A stretch of DNA of 39,624 nt. It comes from JBBECF01 sp040881945 (lineage in GTDB: Bacteria; Pseudomonadota; Alphaproteobacteria; Dongiales; Dongiaceae). Below the pieces are notes generated by a model that saw only the letters and a program-made list of their open reading frames with translations, was not told the origin of the DNA and made no database searches. Shown here piece by piece: positions 1 to 7,124 of the stretch. A program made the translations under genes and the position numbers. The DNA is taken from NCBI GenBank assembly GCA_040881945.1, contig JBBECF010000048.1, positions 1-39,624 of the forward strand, in the 5' to 3' direction. Positions within the stretch are counted from its first letter, which is position 1, and each line of letters opens with the position of its first letter.

Positions 1-109
1 TCTCGCCCGAGGCGGCGGCGACGTACTTGCCGTCGATGAAGGCCTGGTTGCGGTAAGCGAGGCCGGCGGCCCGGGACTTCCAGGCGTCGATGGAAAGCGC
101 AGCAGACAT
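1..109 (-). CDS. Aldehyde dehydrogenase, N-terminal fragment (PuuC-like)
   Basis: Only the first 36 codons lie in the window; the gene runs off the left edge. The ATG at 109-107 is preceded by a GAGGA ribosome site. The product begins MSAALSIDAWKSRAAGL and continues with QAFIDGKYVAAASGE, which matches the start of NAD(P)-dependent aldehyde dehydrogenases of the gamma-glutamyl-gamma-aminobutyraldehyde type (PuuC), where a short helix precedes the FIDG strand. The catalytic Cys and Glu are outside the window, so substrate class is inferred from the N-terminus alone. It is divergent from the histidine kinase gene and may belong to polyamine or amino-aldehyde catabolism, which would suit the nearby aminotransferase and the PotABC transporter. 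Confidence 0.7.
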   Translation of the reverse strand, partial: MSAALSIDAWKSRAAGLAYRNQAFIDGKYVAAASGE

Positions 110-299
110 GGGGGGTCCTCCCGCTGGCAGAGCGATGCGATGTCGCCCCTAACATACGACACTTTCGAGACGAATTGCCAGTTCGCCCCGGCGGTGGCGG
201 AAAGCCTGCTTATCGAAAAACCCACGGAATCGTTAGCGATAAGTAGACGTTTCGGTCGGAAAATCGACCCGCCGGATCCCGCCTCCGTTGGATGCAGCA

Positions 300-1871
300 A
301 TGAAGACACGCGCCGGACCCACGCCCGCCGCCGACCCACTGGGCATCCTGCACGAGGCCGTCGAAAGCCTCGTCGACGGGCTGGCGCTCTACGACTCCGA
401 GGAACGCCTGGTCCTGTGCAACGGCGTCTTTCGCGCCCTGTTCGCGCCGGCGGCCGATCTCCTGGTCCGCGGCGCGGGTCTCGAGGACTTCCTGCGCGCC
501 TGTGCCGAGCGCGGCCTGGTCGTCGGCGCCGGCCCTGGCTTCGCCGGAGGCTTCGCCGAGGCGAGCGCCCGCATCGACGGCTGGCTGCGCGACCGCTTGG
601 CCGAGCTGCGCGGGCCGAACGGTCCCGTCGATCACCAAGCGCCCGACGACCGCTGGATCCGGGTCAAGGCGCGGCGCGCCGGGTCCGGGGGCCTGGCGGT
701 CATCGTATCCGACGTGACCGAGGCAAAGCGGCACGAAGAGGTGCGGCGCAAGAGCGAAGAGCGCTTTCGGCACTTCGCCGAGGCTTCGTCGGACTGGCTG
801 TGGGAGCAGGACGAGAACCTGCGATTCCGTTACCTGTCGAACGCCGTCAATTTGAAATCGGGATTGTCCGCCGCGGCGCATATCGGCAAGACCCGGCAGG
901 AGGTCGTTACGCTGGGCGTCACCGACGAGCAGTGGCAGCGGCACCAGGCCGATCTCGACGCCCGCCGGCCGTTCCGCGACTTTCAGTTCCAGCGGATCAA
1001 CCCACAGGGCAAGATCCGCGACATCAGCGTCAGCGGGACGCCGATCTTCGATGCCGAGGGGCGCTTCACCGGCTACCGCGGCATCGCCCGCGACATCACG
1101 GACATCAAGCGGCGCGAGGCGGAGCTGCTCGAGGCGAAACTGGCCTCGGACGCCGCCAACCGCGCCAAGAGCGAGTTCCTGGCCAATGTCAGCCACGAAC
1201 TGCGGACTCCGCTCAACGCCATTCTCGGTTTTTCCGAGGTGATGACGAACGAGATGTTCGGACCGCTCGGCGGGCCGCGATACCGCGAATACGCCCGGGA
1301 CATCCACACAAGCGGCGAACACCTGCTCGAGCTCATCAACGACATCCTCGACGTCGCCAAGATCGAGGCCGGCCGCTATGAGCCGCGCGACGACGAGGTC
1401 AGCGTGTCTTCGGTCGTCGAGAGTTGCGTCCGTCTGCTGCAGCCGCGCATCGAGGCCGGAGGCCTGACCCTGAGCACCGCCATCCAGCGGCAAGAGCTTT
1501 GTGTCCGCGCCGACGAGCGCGCCCTGAAGCAGATCGTGCTCAACCTGCTGTCGAACGCCGTCAAGTTCACGCCGAGCGGCGGCTGGGTCAAGGTCGACGC
1601 GGCGATCCAACCCGACGGCGGCCTATCGGTGGCCGTGGCCGACACGGGCATCGGCATCGACGCCGCGGATATCCCGCGGGTGCTCCTGCCATTCCAGCAG
1701 ATCGACAATTCGTTCAGCCGGAAGTTCGAAGGCACCGGCCTCGGGTTACCGCTCGCGAAGTCGCTCGCCGAGGCGCATGGCGGCCGTCTCGATATCACGA
1801 GCGCCCCCGGCCAGGGCACGACCGTGACGGTGCAGTTCCCGGCCGAACGCGTGGTCCAAGGGCGCGCCTAG
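300..1871 (+). CDS. PAS-domain sensor histidine kinase (orphan)
   Basis: Cytoplasmic sensor kinase of about 523 residues with no transmembrane segment. A first PAS-like domain starts near residue 15 (EAVESLVDGLALYDSEERL), and a second near 155-270 (FRHFAEASSDWLWEQDENL). A HisKA domain follows with the phospho-acceptor in NVSHELRTPLNAILGFSE (His codon at 1194-1196). The HATPase domain has its N box in NLLSNAVKFTPSGG, G1 in DTGIGI and G2 in GTGLGLPL. All kinase residues look intact. The signal is unknown. No response regulator is adjacent, so it is an orphan or works with a remote partner. The ATG at 300 is preferred; a TTG four codons upstream (288) is the alternative and neither has a strong ribosome site. 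Very long open frames on the opposite strand and in another frame here are shadows of this GC-rich gene. Confidence 0.9.
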   Translation: MKTRAGPTPAADPLGILHEAVESLVDGLALYDSEERLVLCNGVFRALFAPAADLLVRGAGLEDFLRACAERGLVVGAGPGFAGGFAEASARIDGWLRDRLAELRGPNGPVDHQAPDDRWIRVKARRAGSGGLAVIVSDVTEAKRHEEVRRKSEERFRHFAEASSDWLWEQDENLRFRYLSNAVNLKSGLSAAAHIGKTRQEVVTLGVTDEQWQRHQADLDARRPFRDFQFQRINPQGKIRDISVSGTPIFDAEGRFTGYRGIARDITDIKRREAELLEAKLASDAANRAKSEFLANVSHELRTPLNAILGFSEVMTNEMFGPLGGPRYREYARDIHTSGEHLLELINDILDVAKIEAGRYEPRDDEVSVSSVVESCVRLLQPRIEAGGLTLSTAIQRQELCVRADERALKQIVLNLLSNAVKFTPSGGWVKVDAAIQPDGGLSVAVADTGIGIDAADIPRVLLPFQQIDNSFSRKFEGTGLGLPLAKSLAEAHGGRLDITSAPGQGTTVTVQFPAERVVQGRA

Positions 1872-1902
1872 GATTCCGGCTCTAACCCATCGTTCCGCTT
1901 TG

Positions 1903-1980
1903 TTGTCATGCCCGTGCTTGACACGGGCATCCATCGCCGAACCGCACGATGGATTGCCGGGTCAAGCCCGGCAATGACAA
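1903..1980. repeat. Dispersed palindromic intergenic repeat, copy 1
   Basis: A 78-bp element in which TTGTCATGCCCGTGCTTGAC at the left pairs broadly with GTCAAGCCCGGCAATGACAA at the right; it can fold as a long imperfect hairpin. A second copy of the same length and end sequences lies at 21883-21960. It has the form of the short palindromic repeats scattered between alphaproteobacterial genes. It lies just after the histidine kinase gene and may act as a terminator or mRNA-stabilising structure. Confidence 0.8.
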
Positions 1981-2010
1981 CATGGCGGATCTACGGGCGG
2001 ACTTGTACCG

Positions 2011-2162
2011 CTAGAACAGCCTTTCGACCTGGCCGGCGGCGTTGACGTAGATGCTGTTTGCCGCCGGCACCCGCGGCAGGCCCGGCATCGTCATGATTTC
2101 GCCGCAGATCACGACCACGAACTCGGCGCCGGCCGACAGCTTGATCTCGCGCGCCGTCACCA
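2011..2162 (-). pseudogene. Duplicated 3' end of fhs (formate-THF ligase remnant)
   Basis: This piece repeats the last 150 bp of the intact fhs gene (5236-5385) in the same orientation. I count three mismatches over 2011-2160 (at 2022, 2153 and 2157), and the similarity ends abruptly at about 2162. It keeps the reading frame for the ligase C-terminus (EFVVVICGEIMTMPGLPRVP, ending GQVERLF) and the TAG stop, but has no gene body and no plausible start. It is not expected to make a working protein. With the intact copy it forms a direct repeat around the aminotransferase/MocR pair, which suggests insertion or duplication at the fhs 3' end. Confidence 0.92.
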
Positions 2163-2224
2163 CCGAGACCATGCTAGAAGCCGCAACACTCATTTTTTTG
2201 TCCGGACCTCGTCAGGGGAGAACG

Positions 2225-3637
2225 TCATCTGCTCGCCGTTTTTCCCGACAGAACACCGGACTCGACCAGGTCCGCATATAGATCGCCTAAAGTGGCCGCA
2301 AGACGCTCGAGAAGTTCGATGGCCTCTTCGTGAGTGATCGTGAGGGGCGGTGAGACAAGAAACCAATGGCCGTATCTCCCGCCCGAAGTCGGGCGTGAAT
2401 AGATGATCAAGCCGTTGTTCAGGCCGTGGATGCGGATCGCGTCGGCTGGCCGGAACTCACTGGGCAACGACGCCTTCGTTTGTTGATTGGCCACGAGCTC
2501 GACGGCAAACAGCATCCCCATCCCCCGGACGTCGCCGACGATCGGAAACCTCGTCTTCAGGTGTTCCAGCCCGTCGCGGAGCTTCGCTCCCACTTCGGCC
2601 GCCTTGTCGATGAGGTCCAAGCGCTCGTATTCATCAAGAACCGCCAACCCGGCAGCCGATGAAACCGGATTGGCATTGTAGGAGTATTGGAACTCGAACC
2701 CCGAAAGATCGGCCAATTCATCGACCATCGCGGCAGGCGCGAGAACCGCGCCCAGTGGGCTGTAACCGGACGCCAGTCCCTTGGCCATGGTGACGATATC
2801 CGGCAGTGCCTCTGGCCAGTGGTGTGCGGCCAAGAACTTCCCCGTCCGCCCCATGCCGCAGAGGATCTCGTCGAAGACGAGATGGACATTGCTGCACGTG
2901 CAGATTTCGCGGATGCGATGAAAGTACTCGTCTGGCGGCACGACACACCCCGTTGAAAGCCCGCCGACCGGCTCGAAAACGAAGGCGAGGACGTTTTCGG
3001 CGCCAAGTTCATCGATCTTGGCCTCCAGGCAATCCGCGCAATGTCGGGCGTAGCTGACGGCATCGTGTCCGGGCGGGGTTCGATAGCTGAAGGGGGCCGG
3101 CACCTTCGGAGAAGGGTCGGCAAAGCCCTCAAGAAAGGGCGCCATCAAGACTTCGCCGTTCATTGCCAGCGTGGCGATTGTGGCGCCGTGATACGATGGC
3201 TGGCAGGTGATGATCTTGGTTTTCGTTGGTTTCCCCGTCGCAACAGCGTATTGACGGAGGAGCTTGATGGCGTTTTCCATCGCCTCGCTGCCGCCAGACG
3301 TCAGGCAAACGCGTTCGAATCCAGGGCCGGCAAGCCGCGACAGCCGTTCAGAGTATTCGATGTTGGGATGGTTTCTCGCCAGACGCGCGAAGGCATATTC
3401 CATCTTCTTGGCTTGGGCGGCCATAGCATCGGCTACGAAGCAGTTACCGTGGCCGATATTGCTCACCACGGGCCCCGAAGAAACGTCGATGTAACGGTTG
3501 CCCTCACGGTCCCACATATGAATGCCCGACGCTTTTTCGATCAGCGGCAGCGGTACGATGTTCGACCTTGCATAGAAGGCGGTCTGTCCACCGCCGAAGT
3601 CCTGTCTGGCCTCACGCGCGACAATCGTATCGACCAT
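2225..3637 (-). CDS. Class III PLP-dependent aminotransferase (omega-aminotransferase type)
   Basis: Full-length 470-residue fold-type I aminotransferase of the class III family, which moves amino groups from terminal amines or beta/omega-amino acids to pyruvate or 2-oxoglutarate. Seen are SGGSEAMENAIKL (phosphate-cup region, about 114-126), SYHGAT (148-153), the PLP-ring aspartate in VFDE (D256) and the Schiff-base lysine K286 in TMAKGLASGYSPLGA. The ATG at 3637 has a GGGAGGA ribosome site. The gene is divergent from a MocR-type regulator, a common pairing in which the regulator controls its neighbour. The substrate cannot be told from the sequence; taurine, beta-alanine, GABA or polyamine-derived amines are possible. 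The segment 2163-5235 looks less GC-rich than its surroundings and is bounded by fhs 3' repeats, suggesting it was acquired. Confidence 0.92.
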   Translation of the reverse strand: MVDTIVAREARQDFGGGQTAFYARSNIVPLPLIEKASGIHMWDREGNRYIDVSSGPVVSNIGHGNCFVADAMAAQAKKMEYAFARLARNHPNIEYSERLSRLAGPGFERVCLTSGGSEAMENAIKLLRQYAVATGKPTKTKIITCQPSYHGATIATLAMNGEVLMAPFLEGFADPSPKVPAPFSYRTPPGHDAVSYARHCADCLEAKIDELGAENVLAFVFEPVGGLSTGCVVPPDEYFHRIREICTCSNVHLVFDEILCGMGRTGKFLAAHHWPEALPDIVTMAKGLASGYSPLGAVLAPAAMVDELADLSGFEFQYSYNANPVSSAAGLAVLDEYERLDLIDKAAEVGAKLRDGLEHLKTRFPIVGDVRGMGMLFAVELVANQQTKASLPSEFRPADAIRIHGLNNGLIIYSRPTSGGRYGHWFLVSPPLTITHEEAIELLERLAATLGDLYADLVESGVLSGKTASR

Positions 3638-3653
3638 CGGATCCTCCCAATCA

Positions 3654-3672
3654 TCAAGGCAAATTGCCTTGA
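3654..3672. promoter_or_regulatory. 19-bp perfect palindrome in the aminotransferase leader
   Basis: TCAAGGCAA-A-TTGCCTTGA is a perfect 9-bp inverted repeat around a single base, 17 bp upstream of the aminotransferase ATG on its strand. Its position suits a repressor operator or a 5'-UTR hairpin. The adjacent MocR regulator is the natural candidate ligand, but that is inference. Confidence 0.6.
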
Positions 3673-3697
3673 AGGATCATGATATTGTATCGATATT

Positions 3698-3720
3698 ATT
3701 GACTGATCCATCGAGTCAAT
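3698..3720. promoter_or_regulatory. Inverted repeat ATTGACT-N9-AGTCAAT near the mocR start
   Basis: A perfect 7-bp inverted repeat with a 9-bp spacer lies 15 bp before the MocR regulator ATG. The AT-rich stretch between this repeat and the palindrome at 3654-3672 (GATATTGTATCGATATTATT) probably holds the divergent promoters. Likely use: autoregulation by the MocR protein. The two palindromes differ in sequence, so they may serve different proteins. Confidence 0.55.
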
Positions 3721-3735
3721 CTAAACATTGCCATC

Positions 3736-5130
3736 ATGACAATATGGCGCCCGAACCTTGCCGGTAAGTCAGGCCCCACATACAAGCTGATCGCCCAGGC
3801 GATCGGCGAGAGCATTGCCGATGGCAGCCTCACGGAGCGGGATCGGTTGCCGACGCAGCGGGATCTCGCATATCGACTCGGCATTTCGCTCAACACCGTA
3901 AGCCGCGCCTATGCGGAGGCGATCAGGAGAGGTTTTCTCTACGGTGAAGTAGGGCGGGGAACCTACGTACGAACTGGCGGCCCGTTGCCGGCGCCGGCTT
4001 CGCAGGCCCGGATGATCCGGCCGAAGGACGGCCCAATCGATTTTGCGTTGAACCTCCCTGCCGCCGGCGAAAGCGCCGCCGCTCTCGCAGAGACGCTCGG
4101 TTCTTTGAAGGGGTCGGCCGCTCTCGCTTCATATCTCGACTATCAGACCGACGGTGATCTGGGGCGCCATGCCGAAGCCGCCGCAGCATGGATACGGCAG
4201 CTTGGTCTCGATGCTTCCGGCGACGACGTGGTTCTGACCAACGGCGCGCAGCATGGTTTGATGGTGGCGATGCTGGCCGTGATGCGTCCAGGCGATGTCC
4301 TACTGACCGAGTCGATGACCTACGCGCCCATCAAGGCGATGGCGCAGCATCTTGGCTTGAAGCTCTTTCCCGTGGCCATGGATGAAGGAGGTCTGTCGCC
4401 CGACGGGCTGGACGCCGCCTGCAGGACCACCGCCGCGAAGACACTGTACTGCCTTCCGACGCTGCATACGCCGACAACGATCACGATGACCGCGGAGCGG
4501 CGGCGGGACATTGCCGAAATCGCCCGACGGCATGAACTATTGATCATCGAGGATGATGTCTTCGGGTACTTGCCGATAGATCGGCCGCCGCCGCTGGCTT
4601 GCTTCGCGCCAGAGCGCGTCCTGTTCGTCACCAGCGTTTCCAAGAGCCTCGCGCCCGGCCTTCGCGTCGGCTATCTTCATGTCCCGAGCCGGTTTTATCG
4701 ATCCGTGCGTGCTGTGGTCAACTTGTCATGCTGGATGCCGCCGCCGCTGATGGCCGAGATTGCCAGCATATGGATCAATGAGGGAACCGCCCATCGCCTC
4801 AACGACTTTCAGAGATCCGAAGCGCAGACCCGCCAACTGATGGCGCAGCGCATTTTGGGGGCGTATGCTCCACGGGCGGACCCCTTCGGATTCCATCTGT
4901 GGCTTCCGTTGCCGGCGCATTGGCGGGCGGAGGCGTTTCGGGTCGCAGCCGAGAGACAAGGTGTGAAGGTCTTGACCGGCGAGACATTTGCTGTCGAGCG
5001 GGCCGATGCGCCGCACGCCATTCGGTTATGCCTTAGTCACGAGACGACACGTGAGCGCGTGGCCAGAGGGTTGGAGATCGTTGCGCGGCTTCTGAGTGAA
5101 CCGGGCGATCCCGGCGTCCTGGTCGTCTGA
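3736..5130 (+). CDS. MocR-family regulator (GntR wHTH fused to aminotransferase-like domain)
   Basis: 464-residue transcription factor. The winged helix (about 12-80) contains LPTQRDLAYRLGISLNTVSR and the wing GEVGRGTYVR. The rest is a fold-type I aminotransferase-like domain with the PLP lysine K303 in SVSKSLAPGLRVGYL and the aspartate pair in IIEDDVFGYL. MocR proteins bind PLP with an effector amine and usually activate a divergent aminotransferase or transporter gene, as PdxR and GabR do. The neighbour here is a class III aminotransferase, so it is the probable target. The ATG at 3736 has no visible Shine-Dalgarno and a short AT-rich leader, so leaderless translation is possible. It ends just before the convergent fhs gene. 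Confidence 0.93.
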   Translation: MTIWRPNLAGKSGPTYKLIAQAIGESIADGSLTERDRLPTQRDLAYRLGISLNTVSRAYAEAIRRGFLYGEVGRGTYVRTGGPLPAPASQARMIRPKDGPIDFALNLPAAGESAAALAETLGSLKGSAALASYLDYQTDGDLGRHAEAAAAWIRQLGLDASGDDVVLTNGAQHGLMVAMLAVMRPGDVLLTESMTYAPIKAMAQHLGLKLFPVAMDEGGLSPDGLDAACRTTAAKTLYCLPTLHTPTTITMTAERRRDIAEIARRHELLIIEDDVFGYLPIDRPPPLACFAPERVLFVTSVSKSLAPGLRVGYLHVPSRFYRSVRAVVNLSCWMPPPLMAEIASIWINEGTAHRLNDFQRSEAQTRQLMAQRILGAYAPRADPFGFHLWLPLPAHWRAEAFRVAAERQGVKVLTGETFAVERADAPHAIRLCLSHETTRERVARGLEIVARLLSEPGDPGVLVV

Positions 5131-5193
5131 TCCGACGCCGAACGGATCCCGGTCGGTCTTTCGCCCCGCCAACCTCCCGGCCTTCCGGAAACC

Positions 5194-5214
5194 GGCCGCG
5201 GTTCGACCGCGGCC
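5194..5214. terminator. Hairpin between convergent mocR and fhs
   Basis: GGCCGCGGT-TCG-ACCGCGGCC is a perfect 9-bp GC-rich stem with a 3-nt loop, between the end of the MocR gene and the end of fhs. No clear T-run follows on either strand, so it may be a weak bidirectional terminator or a 3'-end stabiliser. Confidence 0.5.
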
Positions 5215-5235
5215 GCGCGTTCATGAGCCCGCGTC

Positions 5236-6930
5236 CTAGAACAGCCCTTCGACCTGGCCGGCGGCGTTGACGTAGATGCTGTTTGCCGCCGGCACCCGCG
5301 GCAGGCCCGGCATCGTCATGATTTCGCCGCAGATCACGACCACGAACTCGGCGCCGGCCGACAGCTTGATCTCGCGCACCGGCACGACGTGGTTGCTCGG
5401 CGCGCCCTTGAGATTGGGGTCGGTCGAAAAGCTGTACTGGGTCTTCGCGATGCAGACCGGATAATGGCCGAATCCGGATTTTTCCAGTTCGGTGAATTGT
5501 TCGCGAACCTTCTTGTCGGCGATGATTCCCTGCGCGCCATAGAGCCGCTGCGCGATGGTGCGCACCTTGTCCCACAGCGGCATGTCGTCGGGATAGAGAA
5601 GCCGGAAGCTCGACGCCCCCGACTCGGCAAGGCGCACGACGACCTGCGCGAGCGCCTCCGCCCCGGCGCCGCCATCGCCCCAGTGGGTGCATTCGACGGC
5701 TTCCGTCTCGTGCTCGGCGCAGGCCTGCCGGACGGCGGCGAGCTCCGCGTCCGTGTCGGCCGTGAAGCGGTTGACGGCGACAGCGACGGGCACGCCGAAG
5801 GCGCGGACGTTCTCGATGTGACGGGCCAGGTTGTCGATGCCTTTCTTCAGGGCGTCGATGTTCTCGACGCCGAGCGCGTCCTTGGTCACGCCGCCGTGCA
5901 TCTTCAGCGCCCGGACGGTCACGACGATGACCGCGGCGCTCGGTTTCAGGCCGGTCTTCCGGCACTTGATGTCGAAGAATTTCTCGGCCCCGAGGTCGGC
6001 GCCGAAGCCGGCCTCGGTCACCACGTAATCGGCCAGCTTAAGCGCCGTCCGGGTGGCGATGGCCGAATTGCAGCCATGCGCGATGTTGGCGAACGGGCCG
6101 CCGTGAATGAACGCCGGATTGTTCTCCAACGTCTGCACCAGGTTCGGCGCCAGCGCGTCCTTGAGCAGCACCGCCATCGCGCCCGCGGCCTTGAGGTCGC
6201 TCGCCCGGATCGGCTTGCGGTCGCGCGTGTAGGCGACGACGATGTTGGCGAGCCGCTTCGACAGGTCGGCAAGGTCGGTGGCCAGGCAGAAGATCGCCAT
6301 CACTTCGGAGGCGACGGTGATGTCGAAGCCGTCTTCGCGCGGGAAGCCGTTGGCGACGCCGCCGAGCGACGAAACGGTGCTGCGCAACGCCCGGTCGTTC
6401 ATGTCCATGACGCGGCGCCAGGCGACGCGCCGCGGGTCGATGCCCAGCTCGTTGCCCCAATAGATGTGGTTGTCGAGCATCGCGGCGAGCAGGTTGTGCG
6501 CGGCGCCGATGGCATGGAAGTCGCCGGTGAAGTGCAGGTTGATGTCTTCCATCGGCACGACCTGGGCGTAGCCGCCGCCCGCCGCCCCGCCCTTGACCCC
6601 GAAGCACGGCCCCAGGCTCGGCTCGCGCAGGCAGATCACCGCCTTGCGGCCGATGCGGTTGAGGGCGTCGCCGAGGCCGACCGTCGCCGTCGTCTTGCCC
6701 TCGCCGGCCGGGGTCGGGTTCACCGCCGTGACCAGGATCAGCCTGCCGTCCGGCCGGGAGTTCAGGCCTTCGATGAACTCCAGCGAAATCTTCGCCTTGT
6801 GCGGGCCGTAGCGGTAGAGATGCCGGTCGGGAATGCCGAGACCCGCCGCCACCTCGTCGATCGGCTTCATCCGCGCCGCCCGCGCGATTTCGAGATCGCT
6901 GAGGAACTTCTTCGCCATCGGTTTTGTCAT
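5236..6930 (-). CDS. fhs: Formate--tetrahydrofolate ligase
   Basis: 564 residues, the usual length. It catalyses ATP-dependent formation of 10-formyl-THF from formate and THF, or runs in reverse in methylotrophs that oxidise methylene-THF. The ATP loop TPAGEGKTT is at 73-81, followed by EPSLGPCFGVKGGAAGGG (103-120) and MDMNDRALR. The start at 6930 is preceded by AGTAGGG. An internal Met at codon 5 (MAKKF) lacks a ribosome site. It follows gmaS on the same strand after a gap of about 190 bp that holds tandem repeats, so cotranscription with mgsABC-gmaS is likely but not certain. Functionally it links the methylene-THF made by N-methylglutamate dehydrogenase to formate. No folD or fch gene is visible in the window. 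Its last 150 bp are duplicated at 2011. Confidence 0.97.
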   Translation of the reverse strand: MTKPMAKKFLSDLEIARAARMKPIDEVAAGLGIPDRHLYRYGPHKAKISLEFIEGLNSRPDGRLILVTAVNPTPAGEGKTTATVGLGDALNRIGRKAVICLREPSLGPCFGVKGGAAGGGYAQVVPMEDINLHFTGDFHAIGAAHNLLAAMLDNHIYWGNELGIDPRRVAWRRVMDMNDRALRSTVSSLGGVANGFPREDGFDITVASEVMAIFCLATDLADLSKRLANIVVAYTRDRKPIRASDLKAAGAMAVLLKDALAPNLVQTLENNPAFIHGGPFANIAHGCNSAIATRTALKLADYVVTEAGFGADLGAEKFFDIKCRKTGLKPSAAVIVVTVRALKMHGGVTKDALGVENIDALKKGIDNLARHIENVRAFGVPVAVAVNRFTADTDAELAAVRQACAEHETEAVECTHWGDGGAGAEALAQVVVRLAESGASSFRLLYPDDMPLWDKVRTIAQRLYGAQGIIADKKVREQFTELEKSGFGHYPVCIAKTQYSFSTDPNLKGAPSNHVVPVREIKLSAGAEFVVVICGEIMTMPGLPRVPAANSIYVNAAGQVEGLF

Positions 6931-6976
6931 CCCTACTCGCTTCGCGCCGTATCACAGATCGGCGATACGACGCGTC

Positions 6977-7091
6977 GGACCTCATGTTTCGACAAGCTCA
7001 ACATGAGGTCCTCATCCTGAGCCTGTTGCCGGACCTCATGTTTCGACAAGCTCAACATGAGGTCCTCATCCTGAGCCTGTCGAAGGATGAG
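6977..7091. repeat. Tandem 50-bp hairpin-forming repeats between gmaS and fhs
   Basis: Two identical 50-bp units (6977-7026 and 7031-7080) are separated by TGCC. Each contains the 9-bp inverted repeat CCTCATGTT / AACATGAGG. The second unit is followed by AGGATGAG (7084-7091), which pairs with CTCATCCT (7065-7072). This is a typical alphaproteobacterial dispersed repeat. In the operon it could attenuate or stabilise the mRNA between gmaS and fhs. Confidence 0.9.
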
Positions 7092-7124
7092 AACCGAACC
7101 ACGGAGTCACCAAACTGCGGGACG

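Noticed and set aside
140..1610. Long open frames overlapping the histidine kinase (140-1381 plus, 210-1610 minus)
   Set aside because: Composition is Arg/Ala/Pro-rich without motifs, and they lie over a gene with intact kinase boxes. They are shadows of high GC.
2163..5235. A prophage or integrative element around the aminotransferase/MocR pair
   Set aside because: The flanking repeat suggests insertion, but there is no integrase, transposase, tRNA or phage gene, so I report only the duplication.
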